Below, piece by piece: positions 21,965 to 32,889 of a stretch of DNA of 64,000 nucleotides. The DNA comes from Calamus simplicifolius (taxonomy: Eukaryota > Streptophyta > Magnoliopsida > Arecales > Arecaceae). The first letter of the stretch is position 1; each line of letters starts with the position of its first letter. Below the pieces are notes generated by a model. The model was not told the DNA's origin and searched no databases. It saw only the letters and a program-made list of their open reading frames with translations. A program made the position numbers and the translations under genes. The stretch spans positions 247,321 through 311,320 of the forward strand of contig UESW01001521.1 in NCBI GenBank assembly GCA_900491605.1, read 5' to 3'.

Positions 21965-24900
21965 AAAGGATGTTGTGCTGTCTAGTGGTCCTCCAGAGAG
22001 CATCAAGGAAAGGGAGCATGAGGAACCAGAATCATCCACTCTGCAATCATAACTCATCCTCGTCCAAATCCCGCTCAATATAGGATAGGTAAAAATGGCA
22101 TGATCAATAGTCTCCTCCTCCTGCCCACACAGCGGACACGTCGCCTCAATATGAAGACCCCTTCTCAACAACATAGAGCAAGAAGGAAAACAGTCCCACA
22201 AGATCTTCCATATGAATAATTGGACCTTGGGATGAACAGAGAGCTTTCATATCCAATCCGCATCCCGCGAATCCTGGGACTAAGGTCTAAATACCTCGAT
22301 AAGGTCCCTAGTGGGGGCCCTGGAGAGACAAGATCTTCTCCATAACCTCATGTCAGGAATGTGTCCTAAGGTGAGAGGAATAGAAAGAATCCATCGAGCA
22401 AGCTCCTCCCCGAATAAGTTGGTCACCACAGGGGTATTCCAAGAGGAGAGATCCTGAATGATGAGATCCTGCAACCTCATATGATGCGGAACATCCATGC
22501 TAATAAATGACGGCCAACGGGAAAGGGGAGATCAGTGATCCAGCTATCCTGAACAACATCAACCGAGGAGCCATCACCAATCATACATGATATATTGCTC
22601 AGAATAGACAAAGCATGATGACCCACCTCCTTCCAAAAGAAAGAATGCTGACGAGTAGGCTGAGGATCCATAATATGAGACCAATCACCATATCTAGCTT
22701 GTATAAAGGAACTCTAGAGGCAGTGAGGATCAAGGATAAACCTCGAAGCATGTCTCGCCAGCAGAGTGTCTCTCCTTACAAGCAGGGACTGAATACCAAG
22801 ACCACCTTCATGCAAGGGCATACAAATCAAATCCCAAGCATGAAGATGAATTCCGTGACCATCTTGCATGGAAGCGCATAGAAAGTCCCTAAACCATCGC
22901 TCTATCCTTCGCAAACAAGTGATAGGGACCGTAGCATTAGAGAGAAGATGCATAGGAAGGGACGTAAGGACAGAGCGGATGAGAGTGATCCTAGCCATCA
23001 TGAATAAGCCGATGACCTGCCAACCATCACTCCGATCCCGAATGCGTCGCTCAAGAATAGCAAAATCACTAATGCGAGGATGCCTCCCCAACACAGGGAT
23101 TCTCAAATATGACAGCCCATCAGCCTTGGTAAAAATACCCAGTGCTTGGTGAATAGCTTCCCTGGTAGACCTGGAAGTCTTAGGACTAAAACAAATCGTG
23201 GACTTTTCTAAATTGGCCTTATGCCCCGAAGCACGACAGTAGTATTGTATAAGAGAAGCATAACTAACAGCATTATGAAGAGACACCTAGCCCAGAAGAA
23301 TACAGTCGTCTGCAAAAAGAAGGTGAGAGACAGGGGGTCCCAAAGGTCCAGCCAAAAAGGGAGCGATGCGGCAGTCCTGCTGAGCCTGATGAAAAGCACA
23401 GGAGAGGGTCATCCGTAGCCAGGACGAAAAGAAACAGGGATAAAGGGCATCCCTGTCTCAGACCCATAGTAGAATGGAAGAAACTAGTCTGCACTCCATT
23501 AACAATCAGAGAAAAGGATGGCTTATGGATGCAGGCCATAATCCAATCAATGAATAGATCATGAAAACCGAACTCAATCAGAGTTTGATGCAGAAAGACC
23601 CAGCTCAACCTGTCATAGGCACGCTCCATATCAAGCTCGACTGCCATAAGACACTGTCTGGCCAAGGCTATCTGAAGATCATGTATAAACTCCTGCGCAA
23701 TAAGAACATTATCGGAAATACTCCGACCTCTAATGAAAGCCCCTTGTTCAGCATAGATGTGCTGAGGAATCACCACACGCATCCAGGAGACAAGAAGGCA
23801 GGCATAGACCTTATACAGTGTAGTGCACAGACTGGTCGGTCGAAAGTGATGAGGGAAAGAAGCATCAGAGCGCTTCGGCACAAGAGTGACAATAGTGTGA
23901 TTCCAATCAGTAGGAATAGATTTGGAAAGAAAAGCACTCTGAATAGCCTGAGTAACCTCATGACCAACAATGTCCTAGTAATGATGAAAAAATAATGGCA
24001 GAAAACCATCAGGACCAGGCATCTTATCAGGCTCGAGGTCCCATAAAGCCATACGAATCTCCTCAACCGTGATCGATATGATCAAGAGGTCGTTCTGATG
24101 ATCAGAGAGGTACTCGGAACACAGGAGCCCCAACACCTGATAACTCAGTCCATCTAGACTGGAAAAACCGAAGTAGCTGATCACGGATAATGACAAAATC
24201 ATCCTAGGAATTGCCCTCCTCATCAACTAATCTCCAGATCCTATTAGCTACCCGACGCTTCAAAGTAGCCTGATGGAAAAACCTGGTATTATGGTCTCCT
24301 TCCCGGATCCACTGAACCCTAGATCGTTGTCTCCAGAAAGACTCCTGCTGCAGAAGTAGGGAGTGGTGAAGAGCAAACTTAGAGCGAATAGAGGAGAGCT
24401 CAAGAATAGAGAGACAGCCATCTCGGTCCTCCCTTTCTTCGATAAAAGCAATGTCAGCTTCAACCTGCTCAATCTGTCTCACTAAATTGCCAACCTCAAG
24501 TCTATTTTATCTAGAAAGCCAACGCCTGACCAGCTCCAACCATCTAGAGAGACGATAAATAGCATTACCTCTCATTGGTAAGTGCCAGACCTGGGTTATG
24601 ATAGCTCGAGCCGAAGGGTAGGATGTCCAAAATTACTCAAATCTAAACTGTCGCCGCTGATGAAGAACAGAATCAGTAGATATCAAAATGGGACAGTGAT
24701 CGGACGCAATCCTGGACAGGTGAGTTACAGTGGCAGAGGGAAACATCTGAGTCCACTGAGCAGTAGCCAGGGCTCTATCCAACCTTTCTCATACACGAGC
24801 CGAACCCTGGCGATTGTTACACTAGGTGAATTGGGATCCAAAAAATTCCAGATCCAACAAACCAGCAGAGGAGATAAACGATCTAAACTCAGAGATGTCT

Positions 24901-25330
24901 GCTGAATCAATGACCCATCTACCACCTTTCTTTTCATTAGCAGCAACAATACAATTAAAGTCACCAGCCAAAATGGACGGGATATCCTGATCAAGGAGGG
25001 AGAGAATCTCAGCCCAAAGAACACGCCTTTCCCTAAAATCAGTGCTAGCATAAATCCCCGAGAGGAGCTGGGGGTCAGAAGACCCTTCCGAGATAAGAAG
25101 AGCAATATGATGATTACACTGATGAAAGGTGTTCACTGACACCGAGGGGTGGTGCCAAAAAGCAACAATCCCACCGGTTAGATCCTCGGACTCCATAGCA
25201 TATGAAGACCAAGAACTGGCAGCCTATCTCCGAAATCGGACCAAGCTGTCTCCCGATAACCGGGTTTCCGTTAGAATACATATATCAAAATTATGAATTT
25301 TGCAACAGTCTACCAAAAGAGGATCGAAAA
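21965..25330 (-). pseudogene. LINE ORF2: endonuclease, reverse transcriptase, zinc-finger C-terminus
   Basis: Reading from high to low coordinates. The endonuclease shows 'DICILTETRLSG' (near 25285-25250) and 'ILAGDFNCIV' (near 24975), the catalytic surroundings of AP-type endonucleases. The reverse transcriptase shows 'YAEQGAFIRGRSISDNVLIAQE', 'ELDMERAYDRLSW', 'GLRQGCPLS' and the catalytic FADD box (near 23290-23316, 'LLFADDCILLG'). The C-terminal part has 'ANLEKSTICFS' and a zf-RVT motif (CPLCGQEEETIDHAIF, near 22100). The parts lie in different frames with several stops. The protein would nick DNA and copy element RNA at the target. Confidence 0.85.
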
Positions 25331-25374
25331 AATGGTTTTCAAGCTCCTCTTACATTCTATATAAGGATTTTTAT

Positions 25375-25684
25375 TTACAATTGGGGGGAAGGGTGGAGGC
25401 CACCCTGATCTTCCATCATAATCGAATCAGAAAGGTACCCCGAAGGTAGGGTACCACCCACTTTCAACTGCATAGTACAATCCATCCTAGGATTATTAGC
25501 CCGCTGAACAGCTGCCTCAGGTACAGCTTTAGCATCCCGAGATCCATTAGCAGAGAGGGCGGAATCCTTCGGCTGACCCTGAATTGCCAATTTAAGGTAG
25601 GATAGAACCGAATCATGGTTACGATTCACATCCTTAGAAGACTGGCCCCCACTCATAGCACAGATTGACTCCTGACTTGTTGGC
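25375..25684 (-). pseudogene. C-terminal part of LINE ORF1 (downstream of the inserted LTR element)
   Basis: The frame 'GPTSQESICAMSGG' to 'GGLHPSPQL' ends in a stop at 25375. It lines up, in the same reading frame, with the ORF1 piece that ends at 28161 once the LTR element and one copy of the 5-bp duplication are ignored. Confidence 0.7.
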
Positions 25685-25689
25685 CCAGA
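25685..25689. other. Target-site duplication CCAGA, left copy
   Basis: Identical to 28156-28160. Both copies encode the same Ser-Gly codons of LINE ORF1 on the minus strand, which marks the insertion point precisely. Confidence 0.75.
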
Positions 25690-27291
25690 TGGCAACCCAA
25701 GAGGGGGGGGGGGGGGGTGAATTGGGTTCTTTAAAAAATTTAGCTCTTTAAAACTAAGTGCTCTGATATGAAAGTGCTTAAGTGCAATGTATAGATAAAT
25801 GCTAAGCACAAACAAATGAGATAGAGAGAGAAAAGAGACAAAGCATGGCAAACACAAAGATTTTATAGTGGTTCGGTGTATCCAACACCTATATTCACTC
25901 CCAAGCTTCACTTGGGTCCACACTATAATCCACTTGATTACAGCCAAGTTGTTTTACAAGCTCATAACTCAAAACTTGTTGTTTCCCCCGGGATCACAAT
26001 GAACCCAGCCGGTTTTTTCGGGCTCACCAGCACAAAACCCAACCACAAGCTATCCTTAGCTTATCCCAAGGTATACTACATTTACTAATTCAATTCCCTG
26101 GTTGAATTAGCCAAAAACAGTGAAAAATAGAGTTTTGAATTGACAGTAGCTCCTCAAATGAGCAAATATACAATAAAATAAACAAAGGTAAGAAAAGCCT
26201 GTTTGAAGCAATTTGGAAGTGAGCTTTTCTTCTTTTCCTCTTCTCCTTTGAAGGATTGAATCAGGCTTTAGCTCAGATTCTTCATAGAAAATCGTAGTTG
26301 AGAAGTTGAGGATTTTGGGGCTTTTTGCTTTCTCTCTTCAAATGTTAAAAATCTCTTGGATTTGATCTTGAGAAGCTTTCGGATTTCTCTTTGAACTCTC
26401 TGAGATTGATGGACTTAAGCTCAAAATTTTTCCTTTTGATTTCTTTCTTAGGATTTTTTGATCTTTCACAAAATATTTCTCTTTTTCTGTTCTTCTTTTC
26501 TCTTCTCTTTTTTAACCAGACGAATCTCCTTTTTATAGACTTCAATCCAAGGTTAGGTGGAAAATATAGCCATTATAGAGTTGTTAGCTTGCGTCTACAT
26601 ACAAAGAAAAATAGCCGTTAGAGATTAGGTAGAAAAATCTTACCGTTGGAGTCCATTCTGACATTTGAAAAATCCGTTCCTGATAGATTGGAGTCGGCTC
26701 CAACTTTTCAGGTGTCGGCTCTAGATCGTAGTATCCAAAAATAGTAATATGAAGTTGTTGAGGAGTCGGCTCCGAAAAAGTTAAGTGTCGGCTCGGCGAT
26801 TTCGGGAGTCGGCTCCGGAATCCAAGGGTGTCGGCTCCAGAATCCAAGGTTGTCAGCTCCAACAATGTCCACAAAAACACGTTCTTTGTATCTCAGGTTG
26901 GAGTCGGCTCCAGAAACTCAGGTGTCGGCTCCTGAACTCTCAGGTGTCAGCTCCCAATCTTTAGGTGTCAGCTCCGAAAACTGATGCAGAAAACACTTCT
27001 CTGTATCTCAGGTTGGAGTCGGCTCCGAAACTGTAGGTGTCGACTCCGGACCATGCCGAAATTCCAGAAAAGTTCTGATATGCCCTGGGGTCGGCTCCTG
27101 ACTGTTTGGGTGTCGACACTAAGTTCTGAATTTACAAATTTTCTTTTCAATTTTGATTCAAAACTTATTTCTATATACCTTTTGACTGACTGTACATTTT
27201 TAATGCCTGAAACACTTCGTAAATTTATCAGAAACATAATGAATATACTCATGTCTTTTATCAATCGTCAAAATCAATACTTGGGTCAACA
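25690..27291 (-). repeat. 3' LTR (about 1.6 kb) of the nested LTR element
   Basis: On the plus strand it runs TGGCAACCC...GGGTCAACA. It holds a run of about 15 G at 25703-25717. At 26690-27120 the phrase GTCGGCTCC recurs about a dozen times, often as GGAGTCGGCTCC, which can pair with itself. Its last 150 bases (27141-27291) match the piece at 28013-28152 closely, which identifies both as the same end of an LTR. Confidence 0.7.
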
Positions 27292-28012
27292 ATCTCCCCT
27301 TTTTGATGATGACAAAAACATCGAGTATATGCATGATTAATCAATAGGAGTTTCAAATCAAATTTCACAAGTTTTAAGTTCTCATAGTTGAACTCCCCCT
27401 GAATGAGGTAGCTCCCCCTATGATACTCAATTTAACATCTTCTCTTCCGTTACTATTAAACTCATATGATCATATCAAATTATATTTGATGCTTGATACC
27501 AATTAAACTTATTTCATCGAAACTATTTGATACCAATTCCTTAAGCTTGCTTGATACCCATTACTTAAGCTTGCATATATAATCTTCTCTCCTCCTTTTT
27601 TGTAATCAACAAAAAGGTTTTAGAAAAGATTCAAGTTCAAATTAATCTTTCTCAAAAGAACAATCAAATTGCAAAAATTCAAGTAATTCATTCACAACAT
27701 TATATTTAATAAAAAGTAAACATTACATTTCAAAAAGAATTTCATTATATCTAACTTCATTAAACTTCATTACATCATCAAAATATCAAGACATACTAAA
27801 CTAAACATCATCTTTTAATAACATCAAAAGAACTTCATTACAACATAATCAAAAATGAGTTTTAAGAAGTCTTTGCAATTCTTCTACAATTTTTTCCATT
27901 CCTTCACTTTGAGTTCTGACAAATTCCTTCAGTCTTCTATCAACAAATCCACATGCAGTAATAATTTTGTCTTGAAGCTCTGCATTGCAGTAACAATTAT
28001 GCTTCTTTTCAA

Positions 28013-28152
28013 TTTTGATTCAAAACTTATTTCCCTATACCTTTTGACTGACCGAACATTTTTAATGCCTGAAACACTTGTAAATTTATTAGAAACATAA
28101 TGAATATACTCATGTCTTTTGTTAATCATCAAAATCAATACTTGGGTCAACA
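28013..28152 (-). repeat. Fragment of the 5' LTR of the nested LTR element
   Basis: A direct repeat of 27141-27291: CTTTTCAATTTTGATTCAAA, CCTTTTGACTGAC, TTTTTAATGCCTGAAACACT and AATACTTGGGTCAACA are shared. The other 1.4 kb of this LTR is missing, so an internal deletion has removed it. Confidence 0.75.
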
Positions 28153-28155
28153 TGA

Positions 28156-28160
28156 CCAGA
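28156..28160. other. Target-site duplication CCAGA, right copy
   Basis: Matches 25685-25689; see there. Confidence 0.75.
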
Positions 28161-29663
28161 GGAAGCCTTATCGGGTCTGCCAACAATAGTGGTAGGACCC
28201 CAACCAGGGTTCAGACTAGCAATCAGATTAAACTTCTCCTTGGACCCTTTAGTCAAAGAAGCAATGCCTTTACCTTTCCGTTTCTCACTTTTAGAAGACA
28301 TCCGCAAGGGATGGGACTCCTCAGGCCTGGCACGCTTAGAAGGACCCGGATTGGCATCTGATCGGGCTGAGGGCCTACCTTCCCAATTGCCCTCACCCAG
28401 AAGGGCAAATGGGTTGTTAGACTTCAACTTCTGGATCACAGTAAGCTAAAGATCAGAACAAACTGTCTGAACTTCATTCTTCTTAGCCTCCACTGGACTG
28501 TTGGAACTGGCACAAGCCCCGTCAACCGGCACGCCCCTTTTATCACTGGAACCCTCAATAGATAGTCCAGGCCCCATCTTCAAGCTGGTCGGAGCGTGAA
28601 TAGGAGCGGCCACCACACAGGCGGAGGTCTTGCCGGCCTTAGGGGATCTCCGTCGAGCCAACTTGGCAGGAGTTAACCAACCCTCAGTCAATAGGTCCGG
28701 CTTCAAAGAACCAGATGAAGGAGGCTTAGATGCAGCTTGGGAGGACCCAGGAGGCATCGATGATTTCCTCTGCACTAAACCCGAAGGTCGTCGATGGCGA
28801 GTGGCCGACATCCAAGGCCCAAAGCTAGACCTGGCCGAAGGCTACTCTGAAGCCGGAGACGCGGATGACAGAGTACAGGGGCAGTGAGGTGGATCGAACC
28901 ACAGCAAGGGCAAATGCCTTCCAGGTGTTCAAACTGGAACTACTGCCAAAAGGGAGAGGCCGTTCCCTGAATTCTGACACTCGGCCGGAGAGGACGCCGG
29001 AGATCCACTCGAACACAAGCTTTGGCGAATCCCCCCTGGACAGCAACCGAGTGGCAGAGTCGGCGAACACGAACTCACCCGCCGGCGCCAAGATATCTCT
29101 CAACATTGCTTCGTTCCAGATTTCAACAGGGAGAGAGGGTAGCCGCATCTAGAGGAGGCGGAGGACACCGCATCCATAGCCGGAACAAACTCTGGACGCC
29201 AATCTTCAATGGCAACAGGCTGCCCGTTGACCACCCATGGACGATCGAGCACTATTTCCTTCGAACCTAGATCCTCAAATCGAAAGATGTGGCAGCGATG
29301 AGCAAGTCTTAGTGGCTGTATGACACCAATAACGCTCGCTCGCCGGAACTCCCTGATGAAAGCATCAGGCGATACCCAACACTGGAAAGTATGGGCCAAG
29401 ATAGCCTTCTCCTTTCGGCAGATGCTAGTCTCCTCTAGCGTCGCAACAGGGATACGAACCATCTTTGGAAAGCGGCCCTCCAACTCAATCACCTCAGCCG
29501 ACGACGGAAAGACGATAACAAACCTGGACGCCTGCCCCTGTTCCAGGCCTTCGGGGGCAGCAGACCCCCCAATCACAGCCATTGAAGCAGAGGAAGTCCA
29601 CAAGGTGACCAACCAGAGAGGAAGGATCATCGGAAACAACCTGACACACCAGAGATCAGGCAA
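28161..29663 (-). pseudogene. LINE ORF1, N-terminal part with DUF4283-like domain
   Basis: From 29590 to 29100 the frame shows the plant LINE ORF1 domain: 'RFVIVFPSSAEVIELEGRFPK', 'FQCWVSPDAFIREFRRAS' and 'VLDRPWVVNGQPVAIEDWRP'. It continues after a frameshift (29148-28825) with 'LPSLPVEIWNEAMLRDI' and 'SADSATRLLSR'-like sequence, then a decayed zinc-knuckle region. A basic Pro/Ser-rich tail (28811-28161) follows with stops. ORF1 proteins of this type bind element RNA. Confidence 0.75.
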
Positions 29664-29739
29664 ACCATCTCCAAAATCACGACTCTTAAAGCAACCTAAG
29701 CTGAGAACGCGGGAGCCCGCATTGCACGAAACTTAAAGC

Positions 29740-29992
29740 ACGAATAGTGCCATTTACATTTGAAATGCTGTTGGAGGTATTAAAGATAGGAGTGCTCAGA
29801 AGAGGTGATGAAACCAGAGGGGCAGGAACCCCCCTTCCGCGCAAGCGTGGGCTATTATTATTTCTTCTCCAACCAGCAAAATCCCAGCTGGAGCCATGCC
29901 CACCCTCTCCACCCCCTTCTATTTTTAGCATCTTCCCTCAACCACCTTCACGCCCGGATAAATAACGCCAACTGGCTCTCTTGTTTCCCGAT
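29740..29992 (+). promoter_or_regulatory. Upstream region of the gene at 29993, shared with the LINE 5' edge
   Basis: About 250 bp between the LINE and the ATG. It contains GGATAAATAACG (about 29956-29967), which may be the TATA element or part of the leader, and a CT-rich leader. So little space separates the LINE from the gene that the LINE may have replaced the distal promoter. Confidence 0.35.
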
Positions 29993-31767
29993 ATGGCGAA
30001 AAATCTGGACGATCCGGAGTTCTGGCTCCCCTCCGACTTCCTTGGCGACGACCTCTTCCTCGACGGAGGAGAGAAGAACGGCAGCGCGGAAGTAGCCGGG
30101 GTCGCCGTCGGCTGCTTTCCCGGCGAGCTTCAGTACGGGTTCGTCTCTGATCCGGCCTCTCCGGTGGAGTCGGCGACCGGAACTGAGAGCGATGAGGAGG
30201 AGGACTACATGGCCGGTCTCGCTCGAAAGATGGCTCACTCCTTTCTCCAGGACGACGACAAGGGGCCCTCTGTTCTCCCTACTGGCGACAGCGCTAAGGT
30301 AATCATATCTTTGGGCGTTCTTTGGCTTTGTATCGGGTGTCACTCTTTCTGGATGTGTACTGATTTGGAGGGTTTCTTGCGAGAAGATACGGATCAGTCG
30401 ACGCTGAGCCCATGGTCGGCCTCCGGCGGGGGGAGTCCGAACGGCCCATCGCTCGTCTCCTCGCCCCCGTCGTCTCCGCTGGAGCAGCAAAAGGAAGATC
30501 CCTGGGACATGCTCTACGAAGCCGCGGGACAGGTGTTGCGGATGAGGTTACACGAACAGAGCGCTCAGAGCCGCGGCCTCTTGGGGCCTCCGAGGTTGCC
30601 GTCTTCGCAGCCGATCTCCGCGCCAGCTAAGATCCCCAACAACGCCGGTTACTATCGTCCTCCAGTGCTCACCCAGCAGCAGCTGCAGGCGGCTCATGTA
30701 CACAGATCTCTATTCTATTCATTCCATTCATTCATGTAGTCGCTTATCTTGTTTTTCTATCTCTCTCATCGTCGCCATTTTTTTTTGGGGCTTGTGCAGT
30801 TTTATCACCTGAAGCAACAACAATTAATGAAACAACAGCTGCCTGCAGCATGGGGGAGGCAGGGCAGAGCGAGGGCCGGCAGTGCTGCTCCGTGTTATGG
30901 TGGGGACGGGCGGTGCGGCGGCCGGCCACTCGGTCTGCCACCGCCTCTGCAGAAGCAGCAGCAGCAGCAACAACCCCAGCCTGGGTCTGGGATGAGAGCT
31001 GTTTTTCTCACCGGATCTGGTGCCAGAAGGGAGTCCGCCGGCACCGGTGTGTTCTTGCCCCGTAGGGTTGGGACTCCAACGGAGTCTCGCAAGAAGCCAG
31101 GTGTTACTCCTCGCATTCGCCTTCTATTTATGGAACTTAAAGTGCGGATTATGGGATTATAATTGCAGTGATATCACTTTGCATCTAATTTTTTGGCACT
31201 TGTTGTTAGTGAAGCGCTTGATCACCAGAATGGAGTCCTCATTCTTGTTTTCTTATGTTTTCTCTCCTTGTATATAGATTTTGCTGTCTTCTTATTTCTT
31301 GGATTTATTGAAAGCAACGCATTGCCTTTTTATAAGCATCCCTGAGTTGCGAACTTTTTTTTTTTTTAAAGAAAAAAAAAGTTGTCAGTCAAATCGTCTT
31401 CTCATTTCTTTTGTTGTTTGTGTTGTTATTAGCAGCTTGTTTGACTGTGCTTCTCCCGGCCCGAGTGGTTCAGGCTCTGAACTTGAACCCGGAGGAGCTC
31501 GGAGCCCAGCAACGCTACCCTGGTGGCTTTATTCTTGATCACGGTAAGGCCCCGCCTTTTAACTTCCCTTCGAGTATGAGCGTACCCCAAATTTTTATTA
31601 AACTGCTGAGGGTCCGAGATTTTTTCAACCGTTTTGGTAACAGATGCACGCACTGGTTAGTCGGAGCAACACGACGCTCTCCCACCACAAAAGCGAACCA
31701 CCTCCGTCCCCAACCAGCGGCCGTTTCAAGCCATGATATCCGCCTACCGCAGGAATGGACTTACTAA
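29993..31767 (+). CDS. Plant-specific gene of unknown function, five exons, last exon possibly damaged
   Basis: Suggested exons: 29993-30298, 30371-30697, 30800-31100, 31436-31543 and 31644-31767, all with GT-AG introns and compatible phases. The protein starts MAKNLDDPEFWLPSDFLGDD, has an acidic Ser-rich part, a Ser/Gly/Pro stretch, 'DPWDMLYEAAGQVLRMRL', a Gln-rich segment with 'FYHLKQQQLMKQQL AAWGRQ'-type sequence, then 'TGVFLPRRVG' and 'TVLLPARVVQALNLN', and ends in RLPQEWTY. I recall this pattern from an uncharacterised plant family; no enzyme or DNA-binding motif is seen. With the natural-looking acceptor before 31644 the last exon meets a TAG at 31658-31660 after a GCAC-GCAC duplication. 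A poorer acceptor at 31618 keeps the frame to the end. Intron 1 (72 bp) is also open and may be retained. Confidence 0.75.
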
Positions 31768-32889
31768 CTCTCCTCGCCACGCCACTGACCTTTTTCAACA
31801 AATCGCTCGCCCAGTTTACTTCTTCAACATGAACTAAAATATGGTCAAAGTATGAACAGGAAACTCCATAGCTTACATTTTAAGTTTTATCTGCTCTCTC
31901 CGAGTGTGTGTGTGTGTGTGGATGCTTAACCGGGCTCGAGGAGCTCTAACTCGGTGGGCGTGGTCCATGTGAGACCATTCTGACATCCTCAGAGACCTTT
32001 GGCATGGCATGCCTTGGATTGACATGAGCCTAGGAAATATTCTTCACCCCTCCTTTCCTTTGAACGATCAAATTTAACTGGATGAATACAAGTCATACGT
32101 CTCTTAACATGACTCCACCATCTGCAGCCACTACTTTGTAGTCTCTACTCTTTGCTTTCTAGGGGAGTTATAGGCTCCCCTGTGTACTATCATAACTTCA
32201 AAAAGCATTGCACTCCAGGAATTTTCCTGGTTCCTACTTTAGGCTCAGGGAAGCATGCAGTGGTGGTGTGGTCAAAGCAAGTTCCTTTTGTTTTGTTTTG
32301 GCGTTTGTTTTGTCCTTGACCCTTTTTGACCCTAGGTGTTTCCCATTTGAACGCTGTTCTCCACCATTCTCTGCTGACCATTAGCCCCTCCAGGGAACCA
32401 CTTATGGCCTGAAATTATAGGTGCCAATTTTGGGTACAATTCATGAATACATTGAACATATTGATCAACTAATTCAAAATTAACCTTCAATTAATCTGAT
32501 CATTAAATGAGTCAATTTATATAACACAATCCACTAAATCTGTGTAATTTATTTAAGTTAATTTTACCCTATAATTTTTAACGATTAAGATCATTGTTTG
32601 TGAATCCCAATGGATGAAAGTGGATTGATGCGTAATTTTATATTTTAGTTATTATATAATTATTTTATGCTCAAAATAGTATCAAATAGGTTGTACAGTT
32701 TAGAGTAACATTTGATTGTAGATTATACATGTTGAAAATAGAACATGCATTTGTGTCAATCTAAATACAACTTAATTATTCAACGGGTTATAAGGATCAC
32801 GTTGTGCAGTCCGTATAATATACAGGCTGAGTTTGGATTTATTTTTCTCACGCAATTAATCGACTAGTTGGGTTTGAGAATTGAATTGA
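31768..32889. other. Downstream and intergenic sequence, no gene seen
   Basis: AT-rich; a (GT)n run at about 31904-31920. Probably holds the 3' UTR of the preceding gene (no clear poly-A signal picked). The frames here are short and show no motif. Confidence 0.6.

Larger units (their letters stand above)
25690..28155 (-). mobile_element. Truncated LTR retrotransposon inserted in LINE ORF1 (copia-like, tentative)
   Basis: Flanked by the direct repeat CCAGA. Read on the minus strand, a 140-bp piece of the 5' LTR starts TGTTGACCC (28152 down to about 28013). About 720 bp of internal remnant follows, ending in a polypurine tract (AAAAAGGGGAGA, near 27303-27292). The 3' LTR (27291 to 25690) closes it. 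No coding frame survives. Polypurine plus TGTTGACCC-type LTR starts are common in plant copia elements of the SIRE group, but with no protein the class is a guess. Three extra bases (28153-28155) lie between the LTR end and the duplication. Confidence 0.7.
21959..29720 (-). mobile_element. L1-like non-LTR retrotransposon (LINE), 3' end lost, split by an LTR element
   Basis: On the minus strand: ORF1 (29663 downward, with a Gag-like DUF4283 domain), then ORF2 with endonuclease, reverse transcriptase and a zf-RVT-type C-terminus. No 3' poly-A (poly-T on this strand) is present at the left edge, where the copy abuts the repeats of gypsy element 2. The 5' edge lies near 29700-29750, about 250 bp upstream of the gene at 29993 and head-to-head with it. 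Many frameshifts and stops show it is old. Confidence 0.85.

Noticed and set aside
20913..22052. Series of similar 88-93-codon frames spaced 143 or 286 bp
   Set aside because: They are the 143-bp tandem repeat, not a gene family.
29686..29931. 81-codon minus-strand frame upstream of the LINE ORF1
   Set aside because: Overlaps the leader of the host gene on the other strand and has no LINE-like residues.
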